From Thioalkalivibrio halophilus (GTDB lineage: Bacteria > Pseudomonadota > Gammaproteobacteria > Ectothiorhodospirales > Ectothiorhodospiraceae): DNA of 49,751 nt. This document shows positions 8,326 to 16,790 of the stretch, piece after piece (the stretch's first letter is position 1; each line of letters begins with the position of its first letter). The notes beneath the pieces were generated by a model. The model was not told where the DNA came from. It did no database searches and was given only the letters and a program-made list of their open reading frames with translations. A program made the position numbers and the translations under genes. The DNA lies in NCBI RefSeq assembly GCF_001995255.1, contig NZ_MUZR01000009.1, positions 186 to 49,936 of the forward strand, read 5' to 3'.

Positions 8326-8847
8326 CTATTTCGCTCCCACAAGCGATACGGGCACCGCCGTGGAATCCAGTCCCATGCGCTCCACCGCGAAACGCCGCAC
8401 CCGCTCGTAGGTGTCCAGCAGCATATCCGTGTGCGCGCGGGTACGACAAAGGTCTTCGGCGAAGGTCTCCGGATCGCGCATGTACTCGTGCACCAGCCGG
8501 TTGCGCAGCCGCCGCACTTCAAGCCAGTCTTCCAGGTCCTCGATCACACCCAGACGTTCCGCCCGATTGAGGACCTCGATCTGACTGCCCGGTGTTTCCG
8601 CCAGCGCGAGAAGCCAGCGTGGCAGGAGCTTGTCGGCGATGGTGTCCTGCATGCGGCCGAAACGGGACACGAATGCTTCCATGCGCTCCGCTCGCTCCGG
8701 GGCGTCGTCCAGCGCTCGCACCCATTCAGCGTCGATCGATTCCGCTGCCAGCCGCCCGCGACTCCAGTCCAGATGTTCTCCCTCCCGGCGCACGATCTCC
8801 AGCGTCTGCAGAAAGCGATCGACTGGCAGCAAACTTTCCTCGTTCAC
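8326..8847 (-). CDS. hepT: HepT-like HEPN ribonuclease toxin (module 1)
   Basis: 173 residues, mostly helical. The HEPN active-site motif RX4HXY is intact as RNRLVHEY. HepT toxins are RNases; their MNT partner inactivates them by adding AMP to the Tyr of this motif. A GTG start overlaps the TGA of the MNT gene (GTGA), so the pair is translationally coupled with the antitoxin first. It is a diverged paralogue of the HepT at 13.3-13.8 kb: both share the AFVSRFGR(M/L)QDT core and the VHEY motif. HepT of about 140-170 residues is typical. Confidence 0.88.
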   Translation of the reverse strand: MNEESLLPVDRFLQTLEIVRREGEHLDWSRGRLAAESIDAEWVRALDDAPERAERMEAFVSRFGRMQDTIADKLLPRWLLALAETPGSQIEVLNRAERLGVIEDLEDWLEVRRLRNRLVHEYMRDPETFAEDLCRTRAHTDMLLDTYERVRRFAVERMGLDSTAVPVSLVGAK

Positions 8848-9149
8848 AGCGGCACCCCCGTGCGACGGGCTTCGCGATGAATCGGCTCGCAGGTCGTATC
8901 GGGATCGATGGTGACCACATCGAATTCGCGATCCCCCAGGCGCCTCTGCAGGCGCGCCACCAGGGTCAGCTCCCGCGACCGCCGATCCGGCATCGACTGC
9001 GGCAGCTCCACCAGCAGGTCGATGTCCCCGCCGCGCGCGGCATCATCCGTGCGCGAACCGAACAGCAGCACGCGAGCCTCCTCGCCAAAGACCTCCCGCA
9101 CCGTGGTGCGAATCGTCTCGCGGGTTTCGTTCGACAGGCGCATGGGCAT
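8844..9149 (-). CDS. mntA: MNT-type nucleotidyltransferase antitoxin (module 1)
   Basis: About 101 residues of the minimal nucleotidyltransferase fold. The catalytic signature GSX9DXD is present (LFGSRTDD followed by GGDIDLLVEL), so AMP transfer activity is plausible. MNT antitoxins AMPylate the HepT Tyr and block its RNase. The start is either ATG 9149 or ATG 9143; the second gives MRLSNE, matching the MRLRPE start of the paralogous MNT at 14.09 kb. No strong ribosome binding site is visible. The gene lies downstream of mrfAB-like genes in the same orientation (about 80 nt gap). Confidence 0.87.
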   Translation of the reverse strand: MPMRLSNETRETIRTTVREVFGEEARVLLFGSRTDDAARGGDIDLLVELPQSMPDRRSRELTLVARLQRRLGDREFDVVTIDPDTTCEPIHREARRTGVPL

Positions 9150-9228
9150 GGACTCGACGTGGCGAGGGATTCCGGGATCGTAACAAATCCCCGGCACCGG
9201 AACGGACCGGTCGGGGCCCAGCCCGGCT

Positions 9229-10785
9229 TCAACCGGTGGGAGGCCAGCCCTCTGGCCGATCGGGCGCCGAGTCCGGGCTCGCGTCGGCGAGCAGGCCTGC
9301 ATCCCGGCCGAGGCGCTGTACCAGCCGGGCACACCGTGCACGCGCGGCGGCAGAATCCGGCAGGCGACGCGCCCACTCCAGGGCGGTCGCGGGGTCACGG
9401 CGCTGATGCTCGTGGTATTTGGCCAGGGCCTCGATGGCTTCCGGGTGTCCCTGTTCGGCCAGAGACTGCCACAGAGCGACCGCGCGTTCCCAGACACCCG
9501 CGCGGCGCCATTCCCGGGCGAGCCACAACCGCCCGGCGGGGTTCAGCCGTTGTTCGCATTGCTGCAGCAGCCGGCGGGCTTCCACCGGCCCCCGAAGCCG
9601 GTGTAACAGACGCGCGGCGCCCTCGGGCGAAGCCAACTGCGCCGGCGGGTCGGCCAGCACCCCGGCGAGCGCGGGACCCAGAACGGCCAGACTGAAGATA
9701 TCGTCGGCATTGTGCCGCACCACACGCTGCAGCAAATCCGCCTGACCGAAGCGCAGATACGCCTGCCACGCCCACGGCGCGTCAGAACCGGGGAGGTCAT
9801 CGGGGCGCTGCAGGCCCAGAAGCCGTTCTTCCGCGGTGCGCAGGCGGCAGTCGGGCCAGGCATGGCCATACAGCGCGCGTACCGGATGGAGAAAGTCGGT
9901 GTGGGCGCTGTCCGCCGGATCGTTTCGACGCTGCATGCGCCGGCGGTCGCGCAGCAGCGGCAGGTCGAAGGTCTTGCCGTTGTAGCTGACCAGGCGCTCG
10001 CAGCCGGCCAGCGCGGCATCCACCGACTCCAGCATGGCGGCCTCGCCGGCGAACGCGGTCATCAGCCACTGGCGCAGGCGCAGGCCCTCGCCGGTCGGCG
10101 TCGCCAGGCCCACCAGAAACGCCACGGTCCCGGCACCGCCGGCCAGCCCCGTGGTCTCGGTGTCGATGAAGCCCACCCGTTCGCCGGCCTCCCAGAACGG
10201 CCACGCCGACTCCAGGGCCTCCCCCAGAGCCAGCCGGCCATGTTCGTGCCCCGGTGGCAGCTCGCGATCCAGCAGGATCACGTGTTCGCCAATGCGGCTG
10301 CCGCCGAGACGTTCGGCGAGTTCGTCAACGGATACGGCCGGGCCATGGGGGATCGCGGTCGGTGCCGTCGCCCCGTCTGACTTCCCATCTGCGGGGGATA
10401 CGGCGGAGTGCCTGACATCCTGCGCGCTGGGCTGTTTCGGCGCAGCCCCCATACGCCGGACCCGTTCGCGCAGCTCGGCCAGGGCGCGGGCGCGCTGCGG
10501 GCTTTCGCCCTGCCCGGTCGCTGGCGCCCGGCCTTCGCGCACGGACCCTTCGTTTCCCGACGCACCCCCCGGATCTGCGGAGGCGTCCGTCATCGAACCG
10601 GTTTCTTGCCCGGATTCGATCCCGGGGGCCGTCCCGCCTGCGGCATCCGCAGGGCCGGCTTCCGAACCCCCGGGGGCCGAACCGGAGGGTCCGGCCCCGT
10701 CCCGGACAACCTCGTCCGCGGTGCGCCGTTCCGGGGTCACGCCGGCCTGCCGTCGCAGGGTGTTCAGCCGGTCGGACAGGCTCAT
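9229..10785 (-). CDS. MrfB/YprB-like DEDD exonuclease (RNase H-like domain plus TPR-like tail)
   Basis: 518 residues. Residues 1-170 are low-complexity (Gly/Ala/Ser/Asp-rich) and probably disordered. An RNase H-like exonuclease domain follows with FIDTETTGL (about 207-214, exo I), NGKTFDLPLL (about 269-278, exo II) and RHNADDIFSL (about 357-366, exo III). The C-terminal 120 residues are helical repeats resembling TPR. In Bacillus subtilis MrfB (YprB) works with helicase MrfA (YprA) in repair of mitomycin C damage. Here its ATG overlaps the stop of the MrfA-like helicase (10782-10785), so the two are translationally coupled, matching that pairing. Activity is inferred from the conserved acidic motifs. 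Confidence 0.88.
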   Translation of the reverse strand: MSLSDRLNTLRRQAGVTPERRTADEVVRDGAGPSGSAPGGSEAGPADAAGGTAPGIESGQETGSMTDASADPGGASGNEGSVREGRAPATGQGESPQRARALAELRERVRRMGAAPKQPSAQDVRHSAVSPADGKSDGATAPTAIPHGPAVSVDELAERLGGSRIGEHVILLDRELPPGHEHGRLALGEALESAWPFWEAGERVGFIDTETTGLAGGAGTVAFLVGLATPTGEGLRLRQWLMTAFAGEAAMLESVDAALAGCERLVSYNGKTFDLPLLRDRRRMQRRNDPADSAHTDFLHPVRALYGHAWPDCRLRTAEERLLGLQRPDDLPGSDAPWAWQAYLRFGQADLLQRVVRHNADDIFSLAVLGPALAGVLADPPAQLASPEGAARLLHRLRGPVEARRLLQQCEQRLNPAGRLWLAREWRRAGVWERAVALWQSLAEQGHPEAIEALAKYHEHQRRDPATALEWARRLPDSAAARARCARLVQRLGRDAGLLADASPDSAPDRPEGWPPTG

Positions 10786-13226
10786 GCCGCCGCCCCCTCG
10801 CCAAGGGCCTCCAGCACGGTCAGCGCCGCCTGTTTGGGCGAGAACCCGCGCACCTCGTCGCTGGCGAGAATCGGGCCGATGCAGGCGGGACAGCCATGGG
10901 CACAGCCGCAGTTGTGGATCAAGGCCAGGGCGTCGCGGACCACCCGCGCCCGCGCATCGAACAGCGGCGACGACAGCCCCACGCCCCCGGGATAGTTGTC
11001 GTACAGGAACACCGCCGGTCGGAAGCGCGCTTCCTGCTCGGGGTCGCGCTCGCCGCCGTCGAGGGTGCGCAGCTGTCCCCGCCCGCCGGCCCCCACGGTG
11101 GCAAACCAGCGGGCGTCGCCGTCACCCACCGCACGACCGAGATCCTGCGGTTCCGACATCACCACCAGCGCGGCGACGTGATGCATCGCGTAGGCCGCGC
11201 CGAGAAAGCCGTCCAGCGCCTCGTGGCGGGAGGCAAAATGCTCCTCCAGCGCCTCCGGCGCCATCTGCCACCACACCGAGGTGGTGTGCATCTCCTGATC
11301 CGGCAGATTGATATTGCCGTAGCCAATGTTCTCGTGGGTGTAGTAGCGGATCTTCTTGTAGCCCGGGATGCGGCGGACGATATGCACCTCGCCTCGCGCG
11401 GCCTCCCCCTGCCCGGCCGCGCTGCGCTCGAAGTCGTCGAGGATCTTCAGCCGGGTGTAGTCGATGGCGTCGGTGTAGTAATCGGCGCGGGTGCGGGTGA
11501 CGAAGGCCTTGCGCCCGTCCCAGTCGAGGTGCTCGACCTGGTAGGGCACCGCCTGCACCAGGTAGATCGCCCCCTCGTACAGGGTCTCGGCGGCGCTGGA
11601 GAAGTCCACCTCCGCGATGATCTTCTGCTGCCCGTCGCTGGTATCCACCACCACGAAGTTGCCCTCGGCCACCGAGCGCAGGCTGACGCTCTGCGCCGGG
11701 TAGCTGTCCTCGGTCCAGTGCCAGGTGTCGGACTCGCGGTGCAGCACGCCCTCCTCTTCCAGGTAATTCAGCAGCGCCTCCAGATCTTCGCCGCCGAAGG
11801 TCTCGCCGCGCCGGAACGGCAGCTCGAAGGCGGCGCAGCGCACGTGGTCCAGCAGGATCAGCAGCTGGTCGGGGGCAATGCGCGCCTGCTCCGGCGACTG
11901 CCCGAGGAAGAACTCCGGGTTGCGGATGATGTACTGATCCAGCGGCTCGGAGCTGGCCACCAGCACGCCCAGCGAGGGCCGGTTGCGCCGTCCGGCGCGA
12001 CCGAGCCGCTGCCAGGTGCTGGCGATGGTGCCGGGGTAGCCCGTCAGCAGGCACACGTCCAGGCTGCCGATATCCACGCCCAGCTCCAGCGCCGAGGTGG
12101 CGATCACGCAGTCCACGTTGCCGCCGCGCAGCGCCTTCTCGGTCTCGCGGCGCTCGTTCGGCAGATAGCCGCCACGGTACGCGGCCACCCGCGCCGCCTT
12201 GCGCGGGTCGTTGTCGAACACGTCCTTCATGTAGCGGGTGATGATCTCCACCATCAGCCGCGTGCGCGCGAAGATGATGGTGGACAGCTTCGCCCGCATG
12301 GCCGTGCGCGCGATACGCGTGACCTGCGAGCGCGCCGAGGCGCGGATGCCGAGATCGGCATTCACTACCGGCGGATTCCACAGCAGCAGGTGGCGTTCGC
12401 CGGCCGGCGCGCCGCTCTCGGTGATCGCCTCCACCGGTGCGCCCACCAGCCCTTCCGCCAGCTCCTGCGGGTTGGCGATGGTCGCGGAGCTCAGGATGAA
12501 CACCGGATCCGCGCCGTAGAAGCGGCAGACCCGCCGCAGCCGGCGCATCACGTTCGCCACGTGCGAGCCGAACACCCCGCGGTAGCTGTGGGTCTCGTCG
12601 ATGACCACATATTCCAGGCTCTCGAAGAACTGCGCCCACTTGGTGTGGTGCGGCAGCACGCCCTGATGCAGCATGTCCGGGTTGGTCACCACGATGTCGC
12701 CGCGCGTGCGCACCGCCTTGCGCGCATCGCCCGGGGTGTCGCCGTCGAAGGTATAGGCGCGCACGCCCAGATCACCGGCCTCGTTGAGCTCCATCAGCTC
12801 GGCCACCTGGTCCTGCGACAGGGCCTTGGTGGGGAACAAATACAGCGCGCGCGCCTTGCGCTCGCGCACCGCCTGCAGCACCGGCAGGTTGTAGCACAGG
12901 GTCTTGCCCGAAGCAGTGGGGGTCACCACCACCGTGTGATGCCCGGCGCGGACCTCGTCCCACGCCGCGCGCTGGTGGCTGTACAGCCGCTCGACGCCGC
13001 GCCCCCGCAGCGCGGTGGCGATCGCCGGATCAAGGTCGTCGGGGATAGGCGCGGTGCTGGCCGGCCGCGCCGGCATCACCAGCTCGCCGGTAATCCGCTT
13101 GCGGTAACGCGCCTTCAGCCGCTCGGCCAGCCGGCGCGCGCCCTCCACTTCGGAATCGGCTTCGGGGACATCGGATGGCGGACGGGCCGATTCGGGCACG
13201 GAATGCTTCTCACGGGAGCTGATCAC
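10782..13226 (-). CDS. MrfA/YprA-like DEAD/DEAH DNA repair helicase with C-terminal Cys cluster
   Basis: 814 residues. SF2 helicase core: Walker A TPTASGKT (about 102-109), PTKALSQDQ (motif Ia), DETH (about 210-213), SSAT (246-249), ATSALELGVDIG and QRLGRAGRR (motif VI). The C-terminal domain of unknown-function type includes four cysteines in NCGCAHGCPACIG, as in MrfA, where they bind zinc. MrfA is a 3'-5' DNA helicase acting with MrfB in a UvrA-independent mitomycin C repair route. The listed start is GTG with a weak ribosome binding site; the GTG nine codons later (13199) has GAGAAG 6 nt before it and may be the true start. Helicase and exonuclease overlap by 4 nt. Confidence 0.9.
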   Translation of the reverse strand: MISSREKHSVPESARPPSDVPEADSEVEGARRLAERLKARYRKRITGELVMPARPASTAPIPDDLDPAIATALRGRGVERLYSHQRAAWDEVRAGHHTVVVTPTASGKTLCYNLPVLQAVRERKARALYLFPTKALSQDQVAELMELNEAGDLGVRAYTFDGDTPGDARKAVRTRGDIVVTNPDMLHQGVLPHHTKWAQFFESLEYVVIDETHSYRGVFGSHVANVMRRLRRVCRFYGADPVFILSSATIANPQELAEGLVGAPVEAITESGAPAGERHLLLWNPPVVNADLGIRASARSQVTRIARTAMRAKLSTIIFARTRLMVEIITRYMKDVFDNDPRKAARVAAYRGGYLPNERRETEKALRGGNVDCVIATSALELGVDIGSLDVCLLTGYPGTIASTWQRLGRAGRRNRPSLGVLVASSEPLDQYIIRNPEFFLGQSPEQARIAPDQLLILLDHVRCAAFELPFRRGETFGGEDLEALLNYLEEEGVLHRESDTWHWTEDSYPAQSVSLRSVAEGNFVVVDTSDGQQKIIAEVDFSSAAETLYEGAIYLVQAVPYQVEHLDWDGRKAFVTRTRADYYTDAIDYTRLKILDDFERSAAGQGEAARGEVHIVRRIPGYKKIRYYTHENIGYGNINLPDQEMHTTSVWWQMAPEALEEHFASRHEALDGFLGAAYAMHHVAALVVMSEPQDLGRAVGDGDARWFATVGAGGRGQLRTLDGGERDPEQEARFRPAVFLYDNYPGGVGLSSPLFDARARVVRDALALIHNCGCAHGCPACIGPILASDEVRGFSPKQAALTVLEALGEGAAA

Positions 13227-13302
13227 TGGCGATCTTAGCCCGCAGAACCAGAAGCAGCCAATGACATGAGAGGGCCACCGTGATCTCTAAACGGGTCGTC
13301 TG

Positions 13303-13794
13303 TCATGTCTCCGCAATGGTCCAGCCACGGGCGCGCATGTCAGTCAGGAATGCCTGAACGACAGACTGCAACGTCGGCACGAATTCGTGCCCCGTTTGCA
13401 GGGCGTCGGCAAGGGTCACTGGGTCCTCGATATATTCGTGCACCATCTGGTTGCGCAGTTTCCGCATGGCCAGCCAGTCGTCACTCGAAGGCATCAGCCC
13501 CAGCTTTTCGGCTCGGTCAAGGTTGTCAATGGCGGCGCCAACATGTTCTCCCAGCGCTTCGAGGTAGAGCGGGAGCAGTTTGTCCCCCAGGGTATCCTGA
13601 AGGCGGCCAAATCGGCTGACAAAGGCTTCCACTCGTTCGGCCTCGTCTACTTTCTCGGCGAGGTCGCGCGCACGGGCCGGGGTGAATGGCTCGTTGAATA
13701 CGCGCTGGTCGGTGGTCAGAAGATGCTGTTGCTCACGCTGTACGACACGCGCGAGAAACCGCAGACGTTCCAGTTGTTCGTGCCCGAGCTTCAC
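13303..13794 (-). CDS. hepT: HepT-like HEPN ribonuclease toxin (module 2)
   Basis: 163 residues, all-helical HEPN fold with the RX4HXY motif as RNQMVHEY. Like module 1, its GTG overlaps the TGA of the preceding MNT gene (GTGA). It shares with module 1 the segments VEAFVSRFGRLQDT, DKLLP and NLDRAEKLG, so the two are paralogues, but the N- and C-termini differ strongly. The stop codon is about 75 nt before the mrfA-like start, in the same orientation; that gap holds a 7-bp inverted repeat (GACATGA/TCATGTC) and no clear promoter. Confidence 0.88.
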   Translation of the reverse strand: MKLGHEQLERLRFLARVVQREQQHLLTTDQRVFNEPFTPARARDLAEKVDEAERVEAFVSRFGRLQDTLGDKLLPLYLEALGEHVGAAIDNLDRAEKLGLMPSSDDWLAMRKLRNQMVHEYIEDPVTLADALQTGHEFVPTLQSVVQAFLTDMRARGWTIAET

Positions 13795-14090
13795 AGAAGC
13801 TGCCCTTCTCTTTCGGCAATGTCATGAACCGGGCTCCGGGTGATGTTCGGGGCGGAGAGGACAACGTCCACTGCACGCCCCTGGAGCCGGCGACTGATCA
13901 TGGCCGAGAGACGGGCGGAAAGCATGGCCGGGCGCTCGACCGGGTCATCCAGCTCAACCAGCACGTCGACATCGCCACCTCGCCCTGCATCGTCCAGACG
14001 CGAGCCAAACAGCCGAACACGGGCGCTCGCACCGCATTCGCGGCGCACGACCTCGCGGATTGCTTTTATATGCTCAGGACGAAGGCGCAT
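13791..14090 (-). CDS. mntA: MNT-type nucleotidyltransferase antitoxin (module 2)
   Basis: 99 residues. The nucleotidyltransferase signature reads LFGSRLDD followed by GGDVDVLVEL (GSX9DXD intact). The ATG at 14090 gives MRLRPEH, lining up with the MRLSNE start of the module 1 MNT; the frame stays open further upstream to 14153 but that part overlaps a palindromic repeat and a promoter-like sequence. On the minus strand TACAAT lies 7 nt before the ATG, and TTGGAG lies 17 bp upstream of it inside that palindrome, so a nearly leaderless transcript may start here. Predicted to AMPylate and silence the adjacent HepT. Confidence 0.86.
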   Translation of the reverse strand: MRLRPEHIKAIREVVRRECGASARVRLFGSRLDDAGRGGDVDVLVELDDPVERPAMLSARLSAMISRRLQGRAVDVVLSAPNITRSPVHDIAEREGQLL

Positions 14091-14118
14091 TCCGTTGATT
14101 GTAGGCCAGCCGGTGCCC

Positions 14119-14134
14119 CCCTCCAAACGGAGGG
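14119..14134. repeat. Intergenic palindrome, CCCTCC-AAAC-GGAGGG (copy 1)
   Basis: Six-bp arms around an AAAC loop, flanked by an outer CAGCCG/CGGCTG pair. It lies between the stop of the minus-strand membrane protein gene and the second MNT gene, and on the minus strand overlaps a possible -35. Related palindromes occur at 15361 and 31321. Confidence 0.6.
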
Positions 14135-14201
14135 TCGGCTGATCGGGGCACATCCGTGTGCCTCGGCGAAACTGCGTAAATCCGGGTCGATGAACCGGCG
14201 T

Positions 14202-15296
14202 TTACCTAACGCCCCGATCCGGGGCGTCCCGCCCACGATCTTCGGGATCCTGCTCGACAGGGCCTGTTGTCGGGGCATCACTGTCAGCCCCTTCACCACC
14301 ACTGCTGGCGGCACCGGCCGTCGCCATATCGTCCGTCTCATCGGAACGCCCGGAGCCGCCCGTCCAGGCCGCGGCCTTCTGCCGCATCTCGCCGAACTTG
14401 CCGGTCAGTTTTTCCAGACGCCCTTCCCATTCCGGGTCGGGCTCCTGCCCCTCGGTCACGCGGTTGAACACCTGCATCAACGCGACCATGCCGACCGGCT
14501 CGATCACGGCCTGCTTCACGCCCCAGGCCAGCACCAGCGCGATGACGACCGTCAGCGGACCGGCCAGCGCCGGGATCAGCGCCACCAGGCCGGCGACGGG
14601 GGCAAGGATGACGAGAAACACGAGGAAGGTCATGCCCCAGATGAAGAAGGCAAGGAAGAACGCGTTCTTCAGGAACGCCTTGTAGTTCTGCGCATACAGG
14701 ATCAGCGCGGTGCGGCTGGCTGCCCACGGGTTCTCGGCCCGGGTGCGGATGTTGTAGGCGAGGATCACCTCGTCCAGATAGGTGAGCGACAGGTTAATGA
14801 CCGTGTTGATGAAGCTCGCCAGACCCTTCGTACCGGGCAGCGGGATCAGCGCCGCAATGCTGAAGAAGGCCCGGTTGAAGACCTTGAGCACGCCCTTGAT
14901 CAGCTGATCCACCGCGAACAGCACCGAGGCCTGGGCAAAGCGCTCTTGCACCACCTCGCGCGCGTGCTCGATCTGGCCGCGGCCCTGCGGCAGCTCCTGC
15001 CCGTCCATGCGCTCCACCAGCACCGCGATATGCCCGGCCTTGACGATGTACAGCAGGTATTCGCGGAAGAAGTACACCACCGCGCCCACCAGGCCGAAGC
15101 CGATGAAGCCGCCCCACAGGCCGAACACCCCCGGATTGTCACCAATGTAGCCGATCCCGTAGCCGAGCCCCGCACCGACCCCCGTGCCGATCACGTACAC
15201 CAGCGTGATCCCCACGTAGATGACGAACCGGAACACCAGAAACGGTGCGGTACTGCGCAGCAGACCCAGGGTCTCCCGCATGCTGAAATCTTTCAT
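14202..15296 (-). CDS. Multi-spanning membrane protein of unknown function
   Basis: 364 residues. Hydrophobic segments at about 17-40, 43-80, 140-170 and 205-265 (with VLVERMDGQELPQG between the second and third) suggest five to six membrane helices. The C-terminal 70 residues are cytoplasmic-like, acidic and low-complexity (Ser/Gly/Asp-rich), ending in Asp/Arg repeats. It resembles uncharacterised bacterial transmembrane proteins of about this size; no catalytic motif was recognised. The start is supported by GGGGGGAGG 3 nt upstream of the ATG. It is divergent from the SbcD-like gene over a 162-nt region with a palindrome, so the two may share control. Confidence 0.82.
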   Translation of the reverse strand: MKDFSMRETLGLLRSTAPFLVFRFVIYVGITLVYVIGTGVGAGLGYGIGYIGDNPGVFGLWGGFIGFGLVGAVVYFFREYLLYIVKAGHIAVLVERMDGQELPQGRGQIEHAREVVQERFAQASVLFAVDQLIKGVLKVFNRAFFSIAALIPLPGTKGLASFINTVINLSLTYLDEVILAYNIRTRAENPWAASRTALILYAQNYKAFLKNAFFLAFFIWGMTFLVFLVILAPVAGLVALIPALAGPLTVVIALVLAWGVKQAVIEPVGMVALMQVFNRVTEGQEPDPEWEGRLEKLTGKFGEMRQKAAAWTGGSGRSDETDDMATAGAASSGGEGADSDAPTTGPVEQDPEDRGRDAPDRGVR

Positions 15297-15360
15297 GGCC
15301 CTCCCCCCGGAGATGATTTTGCCGTCGCCTCCCAGCATCGCGCACCGGCTCCAACCTGTC

Positions 15361-15378
15361 CCCCTCCGGACGGAGGGG
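15361..15378. repeat. Intergenic palindrome, CCCCTCCG/CGGAGGGG (copy 2)
   Basis: Perfect 8-bp arms around a 2-nt centre, with an outer CCAAC/GTTGG pair nearby. It lies in the divergent promoter region between the membrane protein gene and the SbcD-like gene, so it cannot be a terminator of either. It belongs with the palindromes at 14119 and 31321. Confidence 0.6.
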
Positions 15379-15458
15379 ATGTTGGACGCGCATTGCCGGG
15401 CTTCTCCCCCGGCCACGGCGGTGCCACCATAGGGCCCCGAACACGGAAAGGGACCTCC

Positions 15459-16790
15459 ATGCCCGTTCGAATCCTCGCCGTAGGCGACATGCACCTGGGT
15501 CGCCGTCCGTCCCGGCTGCCGGCCGCGCTGGCCGACGACGGCGCCAAACTGGGCCCGGCCGAGGCCTGGGAGCGCTGTGTCCGCCTGGCCATTGAACAGC
15601 AGGTGGACGCGGTAGCACTGGCCGGTGACCTGGTCGAGCGCGAAGACGACTTCTTCGAGGCCTACCGCCTCCTGCTGCAGGGGATTCGGCAGCTCGATCA
15701 GGCCGGCATCACCGTCGTGGGCGTCGCCGGCAACCACGATGTCACCGTGCTGCCACGCCTGGCCGACGAACTGGAGGGCTTCCACCTGCTGGGCCGTGGC
15801 GGGACCTGGGAGCGCCTCACCCTGGGCGCGGACGAAGACCGGGTGACCGTGCACGGCTGGTCGTTCCCGTCGCGGCGGGTGACCACCAGCCCGCTCGCCG
15901 GACATGACTTCCATGCGCGGGGCGAAGGCGCGGCAGCCAGCGTTCACCTGGGCCTGCTGCACGCCGACCGCGACGCGCGCGACTCGCACTACGCCCCGGT
16001 CAGCTCCGCCGAACTCGCCGCCGCCGGGCTGGACGCATGGCTTTTGGGGCATATCCATCGACCCGATGCCCTGGACACGCTCGCCGGACCGGGAACCTCG
16101 TCGGCTGCGCCGCGTTACTCGGGCGGCTACCTGGGGTCCGTTACCGGATTGCACCCCGGCGAACACGGCTCCCGCGGCCCGTGGCTGATCACCGTCGAAG
16201 GCGACCGCATCCGATCGATCGAACAGCAATGCCTGGCGCCGCTGCACTGGGCGCGACTGGATCTGGACCTCACCGGGCTCGAGGCCCCGGAGCAGGCCCG
16301 CACGCGCCTGCTGCAGGGCCTGCGCGAGCTGGAAGCCCAACTCGATGCGCGCCCCGCCCCGCCACGCGCCCTCGGCCTGCGCCTGCGCCTGACCGGAAAA
16401 ACCACCCTGGCCGGCGAGGTCGCGCAGCAACTGGAGGAGCACCGCGAGGAAAGCATTGCCGCCAGCCCCGAGCGCTTCACCTTCATCGAACGCATCCTTG
16501 CCGACACCCGCCCGCCCGTCGATCTCGACGAGCTGGCACGGCGCCAGGACCACGCCGGCCTGCTCGCCCGCCGCCTGCGGCTGCTGGAACATCCCGTCGA
16601 CGATCCCGACCGCCGCGCCCTGCTGGAACAGGCACGCGAGCGCCTGGCTTCGGTCGCCACCGACGCCCGCTGGCGCGGCCTGCCCGAGGCCGGACTGGAT
16701 GACGAGGCCGTCGCTGCGCGCCTGGCCGACAGCGGCAGCCGGCTACTGGAACACCTGCTGGCCGATCCGGACACGGAGGCCCGCCCGTGA
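15459..16790 (+). CDS. SbcD/Mre11-like metallophosphoesterase (YhaO-type DNA repair exonuclease)
   Basis: 443 residues. The calcineurin-like phosphoesterase motifs are complete: GDMHLGR (DxH, residues 9-15), AGDLVE (GD), AGNHDV (GNHD), GLLHAD and LGHIHRP (GHxH). This is the active-site set of Mre11/SbcD nucleases, with two metal ions. The C-terminal 180 residues are helical and charged, probably the ATPase-binding part. AAAGGGA lies about 6 nt before the ATG. Its stop overlaps the start of the SMC-like ATPase gene (GTGA), so the two likely form a nuclease-ATPase complex like SbcCD or YhaON. An exact match to sbcD is unlikely because the partner is YhaN-like. Confidence 0.9.
   Translation: MPVRILAVGDMHLGRRPSRLPAALADDGAKLGPAEAWERCVRLAIEQQVDAVALAGDLVEREDDFFEAYRLLLQGIRQLDQAGITVVGVAGNHDVTVLPRLADELEGFHLLGRGGTWERLTLGADEDRVTVHGWSFPSRRVTTSPLAGHDFHARGEGAAASVHLGLLHADRDARDSHYAPVSSAELAAAGLDAWLLGHIHRPDALDTLAGPGTSSAAPRYSGGYLGSVTGLHPGEHGSRGPWLITVEGDRIRSIEQQCLAPLHWARLDLDLTGLEAPEQARTRLLQGLRELEAQLDARPAPPRALGLRLRLTGKTTLAGEVAQQLEEHREESIAASPERFTFIERILADTRPPVDLDELARRQDHAGLLARRLRLLEHPVDDPDRRALLEQARERLASVATDARWRGLPEAGLDDEAVAARLADSGSRLLEHLLADPDTEARP

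Noticed and set aside
8319-8522. N-terminal extension of the MFS gene
   Set aside because: The extension is Cys/Trp/Arg-rich, overlaps the HepT gene in another frame and lies before the clear UMF1 N-terminus.
13824-15458. Plus-strand open frame running into the SbcD-like gene
   Set aside because: It is antisense to the MNT, HepT and membrane protein genes; real coding similarity starts only at the ATG at 15459 with a good ribosome binding site.
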